DNA of 40,407 nt from Sulfobacillus benefaciens. Its GTDB lineage: Bacteria; Bacillota; Sulfobacillia; Sulfobacillales; Sulfobacillaceae. The notes beneath the pieces are model-generated. The model was not told the DNA's origin and did not search any database. It was given only the letters and a program-made list of their open reading frames with translations. The DNA is taken from contig PXYT01000033.1 of the NCBI GenBank assembly GCA_003023725.1, forward strand, positions 1 through 40,407, written 5' to 3'. Position 1 is the first letter of the stretch; every line of letters begins with the position of its first letter. Positions 1-8,561 of the stretch are shown here, in pieces. The position numbers and the translations under genes were made by a program.

Positions 1-83
1 TCGCGGAGTACCTGAATATCGTCTTCCGAGAAATACCGATCCCCAATCCAAAAGGGCGCATCAAACCTTGTCGGCATCCGCAT
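1..83 (-). CDS. 5' end of an unrecognised gene, cut by the window edge
   Basis: The frame opens with ATG at 83-81, preceded on the minus strand by GGAGG six bases upstream, and stays open for 27 codons to the left edge. The visible residues begin MRMPTRFDAPFWIGDRYFSE and are acidic and aromatic. I recognise no family from so short a piece. It lies about 160 bp downstream of lipS2 in the same direction, so it could belong to the lipoate operon, where accessory lip genes are known in related clusters. It could equally be an unrelated gene. The ribosome-binding site makes a real start likely; the function is unknown. Confidence 0.5.
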   Translation of the reverse strand, partial: MRMPTRFDAPFWIGDRYFSEDDIQVLR

Positions 84-246
84 GATTCCTCCCACACACG
101 TTTTGAGGATATCATCTCACGTCGTGCTGTGCCTGTCCACCCCCTTTGTGGAATAAATTTTTCATAGAATCCGCGCGGCAGTTAGCTTTAAACCCTCATG
201 CGTCAGCACTGCCTCTTTGGGGGCCTCTTTGCCGGGTTCTTCAATC

Positions 247-1203
247 TCAGGCCGGAAGCGAGCAGCATTTTTCATGGTAGCAAATTTCGTAACCTTGTGC
301 CTCGGCATAGCGAATTGTCTCCGGCAGAGGGTAAGCGATGTTCTGCACGCCCACGTCGACTGCATAAAATTCCATGCCCTTTTTTTGGTCTCCGACCGGT
401 TTGGCGCATCCCAGCGACATCGGTGTGGAGGGCATCATGAGCCGGGCACTCGCTAAAACCCGCCCTACATCTTTTGCCGAAATGGCCGGAACGGCAGCCA
501 TTTTTGTTCCGGGCAACGGCATCAACGCCACAATGACCAGTTGTGCGCACCCTTCGTCGCGAATCATCTCCAAGGCATGAAATTCACCCCGGAGGCGTCC
601 AAAATGCAATCCAGCAATGACATGCGGCACCGCTTTAAGCCCTTCCTCCCGGAGAATAGCCAAAGATTCACGGTAGGCTTCAGTGGTTTTATTTAAATGG
701 TAGACTTGGCGAATGGTCTCGTCATCACCGATAATGTCGAGAAGAATTTGATCGACTCCGGCCTCTTTCAAGGCCCGGGCCACATGTCTTTTTACGAGCC
801 CGGTATGGACCAGAACAGTCAATCCTTGGGATTTCATGCCGGCAATATCCGCCACGAACCGTTCCAAGGGCACTGAACCGTCGTCCAAACACCCTCCGCT
901 GATCAACACGCCTTCCGCTCCCGACTCAACCAAACCGTCGGCAACCATTTGGAATCGGGATGGGCTATTGGCCACCGCCATGGTTTCCAAAACCTGGGTG
1001 CCACAATGATCACACATCAAAGCGCAGTGAGAACCCGTCACACTCATTGTCATAAAGCTCTTGCGCTGATTCTGATAAATCCCGGTGTCGTAGTGCTTTT
1101 GACTGGGGGCCGATACCGTTAAGCGCATCGGGAAATTTTTCCGGGATAAACGCGAAGCTTCCTCAACCAGTGCCCTTAATGGCTCATTTTCCCAGTTCAG
1201 CAA
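247..1203 (-). CDS. lipS2: Radical SAM lipoate-assembly protein LipS2
   Basis: A 318-residue radical SAM protein. The cluster-binding motif is CALMCDHC near residue 60 (CxxxCxxC), followed by a TIM-barrel pattern with GVLISGGCLDDGS around residue 100. It ends in a Cys-containing tail (CYHEKCCSLPA). LipS1 and LipS2 are known as a two-protein lipoyl synthase that inserts the two sulfurs into protein-bound octanoate, replacing LipA in many archaea and sulfur oxidisers. Here it overlaps lipS1 by 20 bp and follows an LbpA-like carrier and two ligases, which strongly supports the assignment. I assign LipS2 rather than LipS1 from its shorter length and tail; the two could be swapped in name. It acts in the cytoplasm on lipoyl-domain substrates. 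Confidence 0.8.
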   Translation of the reverse strand: MLNWENEPLRALVEEASRLSRKNFPMRLTVSAPSQKHYDTGIYQNQRKSFMTMSVTGSHCALMCDHCGTQVLETMAVANSPSRFQMVADGLVESGAEGVLISGGCLDDGSVPLERFVADIAGMKSQGLTVLVHTGLVKRHVARALKEAGVDQILLDIIGDDETIRQVYHLNKTTEAYRESLAILREEGLKAVPHVIAGLHFGRLRGEFHALEMIRDEGCAQLVIVALMPLPGTKMAAVPAISAKDVGRVLASARLMMPSTPMSLGCAKPVGDQKKGMEFYAVDVGVQNIAYPLPETIRYAEAQGYEICYHEKCCSLPA

Positions 1204-2395
1204 AATTCCCTCCTTTGTTCCTCACGCTCCCTGTCCCTAGGACCTCCATAGTCTCTTCTACCTCGAAAACCTCCGGCCTCAGGTCTTCGTCCAACCCGGT
1301 AAACAGCTGGGCACGAATGTCTTCGATGTCTCTCGGTGTGGGATCAAATGCAAAGTTACGGATTTTCTCGCTCGGCCGGCCGTTACCGTACGGACGGTTG
1401 CAAGCGGTTTCTCCATGTTCGTCCGGGCACCCGGACGTCATAAACGGCCGGCCGGACTCCACGATCTTTTCCAGAGTTGCCTGATCCAAACCAAAATCCA
1501 CCACCTGCTCCGCTCTATTGAAACGGAAATGATGAATGTGAATGCCCAGCTCATTGATCAGATAACGTCCCAGCTGACACCGGCGGTAGTGTCCGACGGG
1601 AGGCTGGGGATAGTCACCCAGCAAGGTGGAAGGTTCAGGATTAAAGGAAAATAAGTGCGTTACCACATTCATGTCCTGAGCTTTCTGACAGGCCTCCAGC
1701 AATTCTTTTTCACTTTCTCCGAGGCCCGCCACTAAATGAATACCTACGGTACCCGCTTCAAAAACTTTCGTCGCTTCTTCCGTGACCCACCAAAAATGGT
1801 CCCAGCGGTGAGGGCCTTTCACGGGACGCCCCCGGTGTTTGTCAAATAATTCGGGGGTCGCCGCATCAATCGCAATGTCGACCCGATCCGCTCCGGCATC
1901 GCGAATCTTCTCCAGATCCTCCCGGTTTTTTATGAGCGACGCGGTAATGAGCCCCGAAATCAGCAAGGGTGTCTTTTCGTGAAACTGGCGAATGATTTGG
2001 ACCGAATGGTCAAACGATTGCCTGTTGGCCAGCATTCCCACACACAGTCTTCGCATCTGGTGCGGAACCTGAACGCTGCGTCTTATCAATTCGTCCACGG
2101 GAACAATGGGCCACTTGACGCGAATAAAGGTTGATTCTTCCCGCGGTACCCGCCTTTCGCGAGACATCCCGCAATACGAACAATTGGCCACGCAATTTTC
2201 CGGATAAGTTGTTAAAATATTGAGACCACGCAAGACCGTTTCTTCTCGGGCAAATTTTCCTTTTTCAAAACCCAGAGTCATGGCCCCCGCTAACGACGTC
2301 ATCACATATTCGGGGCTCTCCCGGAAGTCTTCCTGAACAGGGCGCAGTTCAATCGCATCCGAAAAATCCTGTTTCTGACTTTTCTCCTGACTCAC
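1184..2395 (-). CDS. lipS1: Radical SAM lipoate-assembly protein LipS1
   Basis: A 403-residue radical SAM protein with CVANCSYC near residue 68 as the [4Fe-4S]/SAM motif. A second Cys-containing segment near residue 320 (SGCPDEHGETACNRPYGNG) could hold an auxiliary, sacrificial cluster. It resembles biotin synthase-like enzymes in overall form, as LipS1 proteins do. The start overlaps the stop of the upstream ligase gene by 4 bp and its end overlaps lipS2, so the three are translationally coupled. The likely role, with LipS2, is converting octanoyl-lysine to lipoyl-lysine on LbpA. The family is well supported; no classical lipA is in the window. Confidence 0.8.
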   Translation of the reverse strand: MSQEKSQKQDFSDAIELRPVQEDFRESPEYVMTSLAGAMTLGFEKGKFAREETVLRGLNILTTYPENCVANCSYCGMSRERRVPREESTFIRVKWPIVPVDELIRRSVQVPHQMRRLCVGMLANRQSFDHSVQIIRQFHEKTPLLISGLITASLIKNREDLEKIRDAGADRVDIAIDAATPELFDKHRGRPVKGPHRWDHFWWVTEEATKVFEAGTVGIHLVAGLGESEKELLEACQKAQDMNVVTHLFSFNPEPSTLLGDYPQPPVGHYRRCQLGRYLINELGIHIHHFRFNRAEQVVDFGLDQATLEKIVESGRPFMTSGCPDEHGETACNRPYGNGRPSEKIRNFAFDPTPRDIEDIRAQLFTGLDEDLRPEVFEVEETMEVLGTGSVRNKGGNFAELGK

Positions 2396-3480
2396 AACAA
2401 TCCCTCCTGATTTTGGTCACACACTGTAGCCAGTGCCTGAAGCCAATCATTCACGCCGACACCCATATAGTTGAAATTTTGCCGATAATGCGCTTTCAGA
2501 ATGTCCGATAGGTCCTTGAGCCTCAAGGGAGCTTCCTTTAAAGCCGCCTCCAAATCGAGAACGGCGCGTTCCGGATAAACAAAAAAGTCTCCGGTAATAA
2601 AAGCCTTCTTGATATGTTTTTGGCCCACATCCGTTTGCAAAAGAATGCGCAAAAGTCCTCCCGGAGCTTTATAAGTTAGAGAATGTACTGGGTAGTTTTC
2701 TATGGGATTAGGCACCTTGCGCAAATCAATCCACTTGTCCGTATGGTAGAAGGGCTGAATAGCATCCCAGGCCCGTTTCTCTTCGGGGCTCAACTCGGAA
2801 GGTGTCAGCTTTACTCCAAGCACACGCGTTAAAGCCTCTTTGACACTCCGTTTCACGTCATCCATGGCGGGCATGTAGCCTAGAATCTCGCGCATGGTTA
2901 CCAGCCGCTTTTGAAATGAGTCAATAACCTTGTCGGTAAGCTTTTCAATGGGGAGTTTGAGAACCCGCAGCATGATTTCGACATTGAAATCCAACAGCAG
3001 CGTTCCCTGATAAATAACTGCCCCGCGATAATCCGATCCACCCGTGCCTGAAATCTTTCGTCCTTCAATTTCCACATCATTGACCGGGCGAAATTTCGCC
3101 TCAATGCCCCACGACTTCAGGGATTCAATCACCACTTGCGCCAACTTGGGATAGAGCGCTTCGGGACGGATACGCTTGTCCTTGTCGAACCTGACACACA
3201 ACTCCCAGCCCAACTGCCGCTCGTCCATATAAATGGCTCCGCCTCCCGTTATGCGGCGGTTGATATCGACCCCGATCCGCCGGGCCTCGTCCCGGTCAAT
3301 TTCGAGGTCAACAGCCTGGTGATAGCCCACAAGTGCAGTATGCGGCGAAAATTCCATAAACCGGAGGGTGTTGGGCACTTGGCCATCAGCCCGGGCCTCG
3401 ATCACGACCTTGTCCAAAGCCATCTGCTTCCATGCTGGCATTGGCCCCGGATCCAGTAAGCGCCACTCCTCCATGTCCAT
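2392..3480 (-). CDS. Lipoate/octanoate-protein ligase, sLpl(AB) type
   Basis: A 362-residue member of the BPL/LplA/LipB superfamily. RRITGGGAIYMD near residue 75 and GRKISGTGGSDYRG near residue 140 are the acyl-AMP binding loop and the catalytic-lysine motif. A C-terminal region of about 100 residues resembles the LplB accessory domain, so this is a fused LplA-LplB type ligase. It would activate lipoate or octanoate with ATP and load it on the lysine of the neighbouring LbpA-like protein. The start codon overlaps the LbpA stop (TGATG), so the pair is coupled. In sHdr systems a dedicated ligase of this form is encoded next to lbpA, and this is the better candidate of the two ligases here. Confidence 0.78.
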   Translation of the reverse strand: MDMEEWRLLDPGPMPAWKQMALDKVVIEARADGQVPNTLRFMEFSPHTALVGYHQAVDLEIDRDEARRIGVDINRRITGGGAIYMDERQLGWELCVRFDKDKRIRPEALYPKLAQVVIESLKSWGIEAKFRPVNDVEIEGRKISGTGGSDYRGAVIYQGTLLLDFNVEIMLRVLKLPIEKLTDKVIDSFQKRLVTMREILGYMPAMDDVKRSVKEALTRVLGVKLTPSELSPEEKRAWDAIQPFYHTDKWIDLRKVPNPIENYPVHSLTYKAPGGLLRILLQTDVGQKHIKKAFITGDFFVYPERAVLDLEAALKEAPLRLKDLSDILKAHYRQNFNYMGVGVNDWLQALATVCDQNQEGLL

Positions 3481-3896
3481 CAGCGTTCATCCAAGCTATC
3501 CAAGAAGCGGGCGTACTCGCTATCCGTCAACAGAGAGTCCCGGGGATTATCGGCAGACGGCCTCACTTTGATCAGCCAGCCACGGCCATAGGGATCCTGA
3601 TTCAAAAGCTGTGGATTTTCCGAAACCAGTTCGTTAGCGGCTATCACCACCCCGTCAAATGGCGCATACAACTGCCCGACCCACTTTCCCGACTCGATGC
3701 TTCCGAAAGGCTGTCCTTTCTCCAACATGGTCCCTGGTTGCGGAAGAGAAATATATAAGATATCGCCAGCCGTATCCTGGGTGTAATCGGTAATCCCCAA
3801 AGTCAGCAATACACCATCCTCAAGTACCCACTGGTGGCGGGTATCATAGAGACGGTCACCCAAAATGCGCCAACGATGCATGGGTTCTGTAGCCAT
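3480..3896 (-). CDS. lbpA: GcvH-like lipoate-binding protein (LbpA type)
   Basis: A 138-residue lipoyl-domain protein. The lipoylation site is ESGKWVG with Lys71, followed by APFDGVV, the standard beta-hairpin of GcvH/LbpA domains. The start ATG has AAAGGGG upstream. No gcvT or gcvP gene lies nearby. Instead it is embedded between two lipoate ligases and upstream of lipS1/lipS2, which is the arrangement seen for LbpA. LbpA is the carrier for the sulfur-oxidising heterodisulfide reductase-like (sHdr) complex. The sHdr genes themselves are not in the window, so its partner is inferred. It could be a glycine-cleavage H protein; the context argues against that. Confidence 0.75.
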   Translation of the reverse strand: MATEPMHRWRILGDRLYDTRHQWVLEDGVLLTLGITDYTQDTAGDILYISLPQPGTMLEKGQPFGSIESGKWVGQLYAPFDGVVIAANELVSENPQLLNQDPYGRGWLIKVRPSADNPRDSLLTDSEYARFLDSLDER

Positions 3897-3982
3897 CAGT
3901 TATTTCCCCTTTCCCGTTCGTATCAAAAACCTTTTGGGTCATTCACGGCACAAACCTGCCCGCCTCCTGTCCTAAAACCGGC

Positions 3983-4966
3983 TTAGGATAGCATCGGGTC
4001 CTTGGTACGGACGTCCAACAATTCATAGAGAATCAAACGGAGCGGAGAGTCCTGGATTTGTTCGCCAATCCCTGCCGCGTTTAAGGGCAGCGAAAATTGG
4101 ACCGGACAATTCCATAGCGCCGTGATGACCTTACTCTCGGTATTTACTTCGGCAATGACTTCCGGATATCTGTCCCGCCGTGTTTGGCGAAGATAGACTC
4201 CTTCCCGCACTTTAACCTGATGGTAGGGGGGACGGTAACCCGCGGCATGCAGCCATTCCGGCTGCAAAAGCCGCTTCCCCGTTTGGTCCAGTACCTCATC
4301 CCACCGATCCCAGGGGATAGAGTCTTGAATTTCCGCACCCATTTCCTGATGAAAAAATCGGGCTAAAAGCCGCATAACTTCTTCGCGGGTCCATACCCGT
4401 CCGGGTGCAGTTAAGGCATTGAGGGTCACCAAATGCCGCGCCATAGCCTCGGCAAAGGCTCCCTTCAACAGGGTGGATCCGGCACGAACTCGGGCCATAT
4501 TCTCGGGAGAAAATTCCAGCAGAATGTTGCCCACCACAACCGCACTGTCCTCGATCTGACCGCCGGCATTCCCGGAAATCTTACGATCATCAACCAGGAT
4601 ATCGGCAGGGGCCTTGAACCGCGCCTCGAATCCGAGGTGTTTTAAAGAAGCAATTACCGGGTAAAGAGCGAAATGGTACCACTGCTCAGGTGTTTTCAGC
4701 CGAGGATGTTTTGACGGATCCGCAATGACCTGAAAGAAAACTTGCTGATTATCAAGATAAACCAAGGAACCGCCGACTTGCCGGCGTATGGCGGGAATGT
4801 TAGACGATTCGTCAAACTCGTCCCAGTCCTGGTGACACCCCAAAGACACATAAGATTCTTTGGGCCAGCATAAAATGACTCCTTCTTCGCCCAATACCGG
4901 CAACCCATGATACAATGCCTGACTGGTCAGCCAATTAACCTCTCCCACTGGGTACAATGGCAGCAT
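3983..4966 (-). CDS. Second lipoate/octanoate ligase or transferase paralogue
   Basis: A 327-residue LplA/LipM-type protein. RRQVGGSLVYLD near residue 60 corresponds to the RRxxGGGxVyhD loop with one Gly changed to Ser, and DRKISGNAGGQ near residue 125 holds the catalytic lysine. It is the first gene of the operon, 86 bp before lbpA. It may be an octanoyltransferase or ligase that supplies the octanoylated carrier to LipS1/LipS2, while the other paralogue salvages lipoate. That split is speculative. The start ATG has GGGGTGAG just upstream. Confidence 0.72.
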   Translation of the reverse strand: MLPLYPVGEVNWLTSQALYHGLPVLGEEGVILCWPKESYVSLGCHQDWDEFDESSNIPAIRRQVGGSLVYLDNQQVFFQVIADPSKHPRLKTPEQWYHFALYPVIASLKHLGFEARFKAPADILVDDRKISGNAGGQIEDSAVVVGNILLEFSPENMARVRAGSTLLKGAFAEAMARHLVTLNALTAPGRVWTREEVMRLLARFFHQEMGAEIQDSIPWDRWDEVLDQTGKRLLQPEWLHAAGYRPPYHQVKVREGVYLRQTRRDRYPEVIAEVNTESKVITALWNCPVQFSLPLNAAGIGEQIQDSPLRLILYELLDVRTKDPMLS

Positions 4967-5027
4967 TCGCTCACCCCGTTAATTGTCATGCAATTTATTG
5001 TATTCAAGTTTAAATTATATCACGAAC

Positions 5028-5056
5028 ATTATAAAAATACTTTCTTAGCCTATGAA
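5028..5056 (-). promoter_or_regulatory. Sigma-A-like promoter of the lipoate operon
   Basis: On the minus strand TTCATA (5051-5056) and TATAAT (5028-5033) are spaced 17 bp apart. The -10 is a perfect consensus and the -35 matches 4 of 6. It sits about 60 bp upstream of the first ligase start. A second TATAAT-like hexamer (5014-5019) lies downstream without a good -35. Confidence 0.45.
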
Positions 5057-5660
5057 TTTTTTTGACCGCCTGGCCTAGTTACATCGGCGAGCGATAGTGA
5101 TTTCGTATCTTGAGATATTTTCTGCTCAGATATCCCCAAGGAGAATAGGGTTCAGTGTGCATAGATTTCTGGTTTCCTCCAGGATAATCCATTGCTTCTG
5201 AACTTGCCTCGCCATTGAGAACCTGCTGGGCGTTCCGTGCCCGTTTATGGCCGCGGACGACCTTAATCGCTCTCAAGTACGGCGCCGCTTGAGTTCTCAT
5301 CCTGGCCGCTGTTTTGACTTTTGCGGGTTTCGCTGATATTCAAAGAAATTACAGAATACCAAAGGGATCCGATACCGTTCCCTCGAAAAATCAAAAAATC
5401 AAATGAAAGCCTCTTTCTCTTTTCCCCACATCATAGGGTTCCCGTGCCAGAAGCCATCAAAGGCCGTCACCGGCACAAAAATCTTTGATTCTTGGAACTT
5501 TTTCCCATCATGGTGAATATCTGTAATAGAGAACAAGCCCCTTATGGCCGGGTACCATCGTCTTCGGTGCCCATGGGGATAAGGAAAGGGGTGGAGAACA
5601 ACGCGTCCAGATTTTAGGTTTTTCCTACCGTCTTTATGCGGCATTCCATCGCGAAAGCCT
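5057..5660. other. Intergenic stretch with no confident gene
   Basis: This stretch separates the divergent lipoate operon and the glycosyltransferase run. Short minus-strand frames exist at 5079-5300 and 5399-5668. The latter reads protein-like at its C-terminus (FDGFWHGNPMMWGKEKEA) but has no ribosome-binding site and overlaps the start of the next gene. I cannot support either as a gene. A remnant of an inactivated gene is possible. Confidence 0.4.
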
Positions 5661-6455
5661 GTGAACAACCGAGTGGATATTGTCGTGATCAGCTATAACT
5701 GTGTGGATTACCTTAAAAGGTGCATTAACAGCATTGAGCGTTATGCCGATTATCCTTATGCGTTATGGATTGTCGATAATGCCAGCACGGACGGAACCCA
5801 GGAATATCTGTCCACTCTGAGTCGGGCCACCGTAATCACCAACCCCGTGAACCGGGGTTACGCGCAAGCTTGCAATCAGGGAGCACGTTTGGGAACCGGG
5901 CGTTATATTCTCTTTCTCAATGCCGATACCGAGGCAACACCAGGATGGTTAAGTCCCCTTGTTAAGTGTTTTGAAACGGATTCGCACATTGCTGTCGTGG
6001 GACCCAAGTTAGTGAATTACAACAACAAAATTGTAGGTGCCGGGGTGGTCGGAGCCAATGGGTCACCCTTAATCCGGGGATGGATGGAACCGGACGATCC
6101 GGACCGGTTCGCAGTTCAAACGGACTGTCTGAGCGTCTGCGGCGCGGCGTACATGATTCGCCGCGACCTTATTCCGGAACTGGGGTTATTCGATGAACAC
6201 TACTTCTTCTATTTTGAAGAGACCGATTACAGCTATAATGCCCGGTACAACGGCTATCGGGTGGTATACTGCCCCGCAAGCCGGATGTACCATGCCGTGG
6301 CGGCATCGAGTCAGGACAAGACTCCAGAGCAGTTGCGTGGGCTCTTCATGGAAAGTGAACGCTATTTTCAGCAGAAGTGGGGCGAATTCTTAAAGGAGGT
6401 GAGAACGTATGGGGACGAGGGAACCGCGGTTAGTAGCCGGCATGATCGTTCATAA
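5661..6455 (+). CDS. Family 2 glycosyltransferase (rhamnosyltransferase-like)
   Basis: A 264-residue GT-A fold enzyme. The nucleotide-sugar binding N-terminus is DIVVISYNCVDYLKRC, followed by DNASTDGTQ, the DXD-equivalent region FLNADTEA near residue 95, and EETDYSYN near residue 190, typical of GT2 enzymes that build surface polysaccharide. The start is GTG with only a weak purine stretch upstream, so the N-terminus is somewhat uncertain, though the first strand of the fold begins at once. Its 3' end overlaps the next gene by 47 bp. It probably transfers a sugar to a cell- or spore-surface glycan; donor and acceptor cannot be told. Confidence 0.82.
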   Translation: MNNRVDIVVISYNCVDYLKRCINSIERYADYPYALWIVDNASTDGTQEYLSTLSRATVITNPVNRGYAQACNQGARLGTGRYILFLNADTEATPGWLSPLVKCFETDSHIAVVGPKLVNYNNKIVGAGVVGANGSPLIRGWMEPDDPDRFAVQTDCLSVCGAAYMIRRDLIPELGLFDEHYFFYFEETDYSYNARYNGYRVVYCPASRMYHAVAASSQDKTPEQLRGLFMESERYFQQKWGEFLKEVRTYGDEGTAVSSRHDRS

Positions 6456-7107
6456 TGAAGCCGGCCGGTACCTGCCCATGGTGCTGAAGGATCTCCAAGC
6501 ATACTGTGATCGCATCGTGATTTTGGATGATGGGTCAACCGATGCCACACCCCAGATTTGCCAGAGTTTTTCGCGGGTCCTCTTGCATCGGCAGACCGAG
6601 AGCTTGTTCTGGACCAACGAATCGGCCCTGCGAATCAAACTGTGGAATCTTGTCCTAACCCAGGACCCCGACTGGATTTTAGCTATCGACGCCGACGAAA
6701 TGTTGGAACCGCGTTTCAAACAGGAAAAAGCTCGGTGGCTAACACAAAAGGAATACCCCGTCATTGCCTTCCGGCTCTATGAGTTTTGGAATTCGTTAAC
6801 GCACTACCGTGTTGACAAGTTATGGAACCCCCAGATGAAGATCACTCCGATGTTGGTGCGCCACCAACCGGGAAGTGTCTATCACTGGCTGCCTCAGCCG
6901 CTCCACTGTGGCCGTATCCCTATGGGCCTCGGTCCCTTTGTCTTCAGCGGACTGCGGTGTAAGCATTTTGGCTACGCCAACCCCCAAGATCATCGCCGTA
7001 AGTATGAGATGTACACACGCCATGATCCTGAGGGCCGATTCAGCCCCCGATCCCATTACGACAGCATCCTCGACGAGAATCCGATCTTGGAACCGTGGCA
7101 AGACTGA
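6409..7107 (+). CDS. Family 2 glycosyltransferase, short form
   Basis: A 232-residue GT2 protein. The start ATG is preceded by AAGGAGGTGA at ideal spacing, which fixes the start even though it lies 47 bp inside the previous gene. Motifs are AGMIVHNEAGRY, LDDGSTDATPQ and AIDADE (metal-binding DXD). It resembles the short SunS/WaaE-like glycosyltransferases often attached to protein O-glycosylation or spore-surface loci. Translational coupling to the gene before it is likely. Substrate unknown. Confidence 0.8.
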   Translation: MGTREPRLVAGMIVHNEAGRYLPMVLKDLQAYCDRIVILDDGSTDATPQICQSFSRVLLHRQTESLFWTNESALRIKLWNLVLTQDPDWILAIDADEMLEPRFKQEKARWLTQKEYPVIAFRLYEFWNSLTHYRVDKLWNPQMKITPMLVRHQPGSVYHWLPQPLHCGRIPMGLGPFVFSGLRCKHFGYANPQDHRRKYEMYTRHDPEGRFSPRSHYDSILDENPILEPWQD

Positions 7108-7196
7108 AATGCCGCCAGGGGCGCGAAGACAATGTTCTGGCACTCACACACGCCACCGGCAACGGAATACGTTAAAAAAGAAAGGGGGGAAAGCCC

Positions 7197-8531
7197 TTGT
7201 CATCCATGGTTTTAACCATCGTTCTGCTTTCCTATAATACCCGGGAGGCTACCCGGGTGGCACTGGATCAACTCATCCAGTGTACGGATATCCCGTTTCG
7301 GCTCATTGTGCTGGATAACGGTTCGACGGACGGCAGTGTAGAGGAACTCAAAAGCTGGACATCGGGGCACCCGGATCATATCCGTTTGATTGTCAGTCCC
7401 GACAATTTGGGATTTGCTCAGGGCGTTCAGCGAGCACTGGAGGAACGCGTTCCCGACAGTTTTATTGCCCTCGTCAATAGCGATGTCGTCGTCGGTCCTC
7501 ATTGGGCTTCCCGCTTAATGGCCCACTTTACGGATACGGATACCGTCGGGGCGGTGGGGCCGGTTGGTCGAGCCATCGGGGGCCGTCAGGATTATGCGCG
7601 GTTCCATGGACCGGCGGAGTACCGGGACGACACCTGGCCACCCGGCGATGACTACCGGCGGTTTGTCGAATCCCTCTATTGGAGTCGCCGTGGCTGTTTT
7701 TGCACGGTGAAAAGTTTGTCCGGGTCGTGTCTGGTGATCTCTCCCGACGCCTACCGTCTCGTGGGTGGATTAGACCCCCGTATGAACTTTGGGGCAGAGG
7801 ATCTGGATTGGTCGCTGCGAGCGCGCATAGCCGGGTATGACCTTATTATGGCGGACGATACGTATGTCTGGCACCAGGGCAGCGCCTCCTGGGATCCCGA
7901 GACTCCTGGACGGGCCAATGAGGCTTGGGCCTGGTTCAATGCCAAATGGGCAAACCAATTCCCCCAGGATTGGGATTTATTAACCTTCAGCCAAGAAGAA
8001 ACGACGCACCCGCCCTTCATCTTGCGACAACGGTGTTCCCAACCTCTGCCCGAGATACAGCCCTTGAAACTCAATTTGGGTTCGGGGTCCTTTCCCTTGA
8101 GCAACTACGTCAATTGCGACATCCGCGACGTACCGGGAGTGGATTGCTTGACCGATGTGAGGCATCTGCCCTTCCCCAATTCGTGTGCCCGTGAGGTCTT
8201 GGCCTCTCACCTCCTGGAACATCTTCCCCCGGAAGATACCGAAGGCACTCTCCGGGAGTGGGTCAGAGTGCTGGCGCCTGGGGGGAAAATGGTCATTATT
8301 GTGCCGGATTTGGAGTACTGTGCTCGCCGGTACCTGGATAAAACTTGGTCTGCCACCTTGTTTTCACGCATTATTTTCGGCGACCAAGGATTTGAGGAAA
8401 ATCTCCACCGAACAGCCTTCGATGAGGAAATCTTAACCTACTTTCTCCGCCACGTCGGATTAACCCAGGTTACCCGCCACAATCTCTCACCGGAGTGGCA
8501 GCTTATGCTCACGGCCGTGAAGCCCGATTAA
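7197..8531 (+). CDS. Glycosyltransferase-methyltransferase fusion protein
   Basis: A 444-residue two-domain protein. Residues 1 to about 255 are a GT2 domain (LLSYNTREATRV, LDNGSTDGSV, LVNSDVVVG, AEDLDWSLRARIAGY). Residues about 285 to 444 are a SAM-dependent class I methyltransferase with the glycine-rich motif LNLGSGSFPL, the acidic DCLTDVRHLPF and HLLEHLPPEDTEGTLREWVRVLAPGG. The start is TTG with AAAGGGGGGA upstream; 89 bp separates it from the preceding gene. Such fusions suggest that a sugar is added and then O-methylated, making the surface glycan more hydrophobic. The target is unknown. Confidence 0.82.
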   Translation: MSSMVLTIVLLSYNTREATRVALDQLIQCTDIPFRLIVLDNGSTDGSVEELKSWTSGHPDHIRLIVSPDNLGFAQGVQRALEERVPDSFIALVNSDVVVGPHWASRLMAHFTDTDTVGAVGPVGRAIGGRQDYARFHGPAEYRDDTWPPGDDYRRFVESLYWSRRGCFCTVKSLSGSCLVISPDAYRLVGGLDPRMNFGAEDLDWSLRARIAGYDLIMADDTYVWHQGSASWDPETPGRANEAWAWFNAKWANQFPQDWDLLTFSQEETTHPPFILRQRCSQPLPEIQPLKLNLGSGSFPLSNYVNCDIRDVPGVDCLTDVRHLPFPNSCAREVLASHLLEHLPPEDTEGTLREWVRVLAPGGKMVIIVPDLEYCARRYLDKTWSATLFSRIIFGDQGFEENLHRTAFDEEILTYFLRHVGLTQVTRHNLSPEWQLMLTAVKPD

Positions 8532-8561
8532 TTTATCCCTCTGCCGAAGGAGTGGTAGCAG

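Noticed and set aside
162-365. Minus-strand frame overlapping the lipS2 end
   Set aside because: It overlaps lipS2 in another frame and has no start signal. Its charged tail made me consider a frameshift in lipS2, but lipS2 ends sensibly with its Cys tail.
5079-5300. Minus-strand frame with a Tyr-rich C-terminus
   Set aside because: No start has a ribosome-binding site at usual spacing. An internal ATG with GGAGG 13 bases upstream would give only 27 residues.
5399-5668. Minus-strand frame of 89 codons before the first glycosyltransferase
   Set aside because: It has a protein-like end but no ribosome-binding site, a TTG start inside the next gene and no recognised family. It is at most a remnant.
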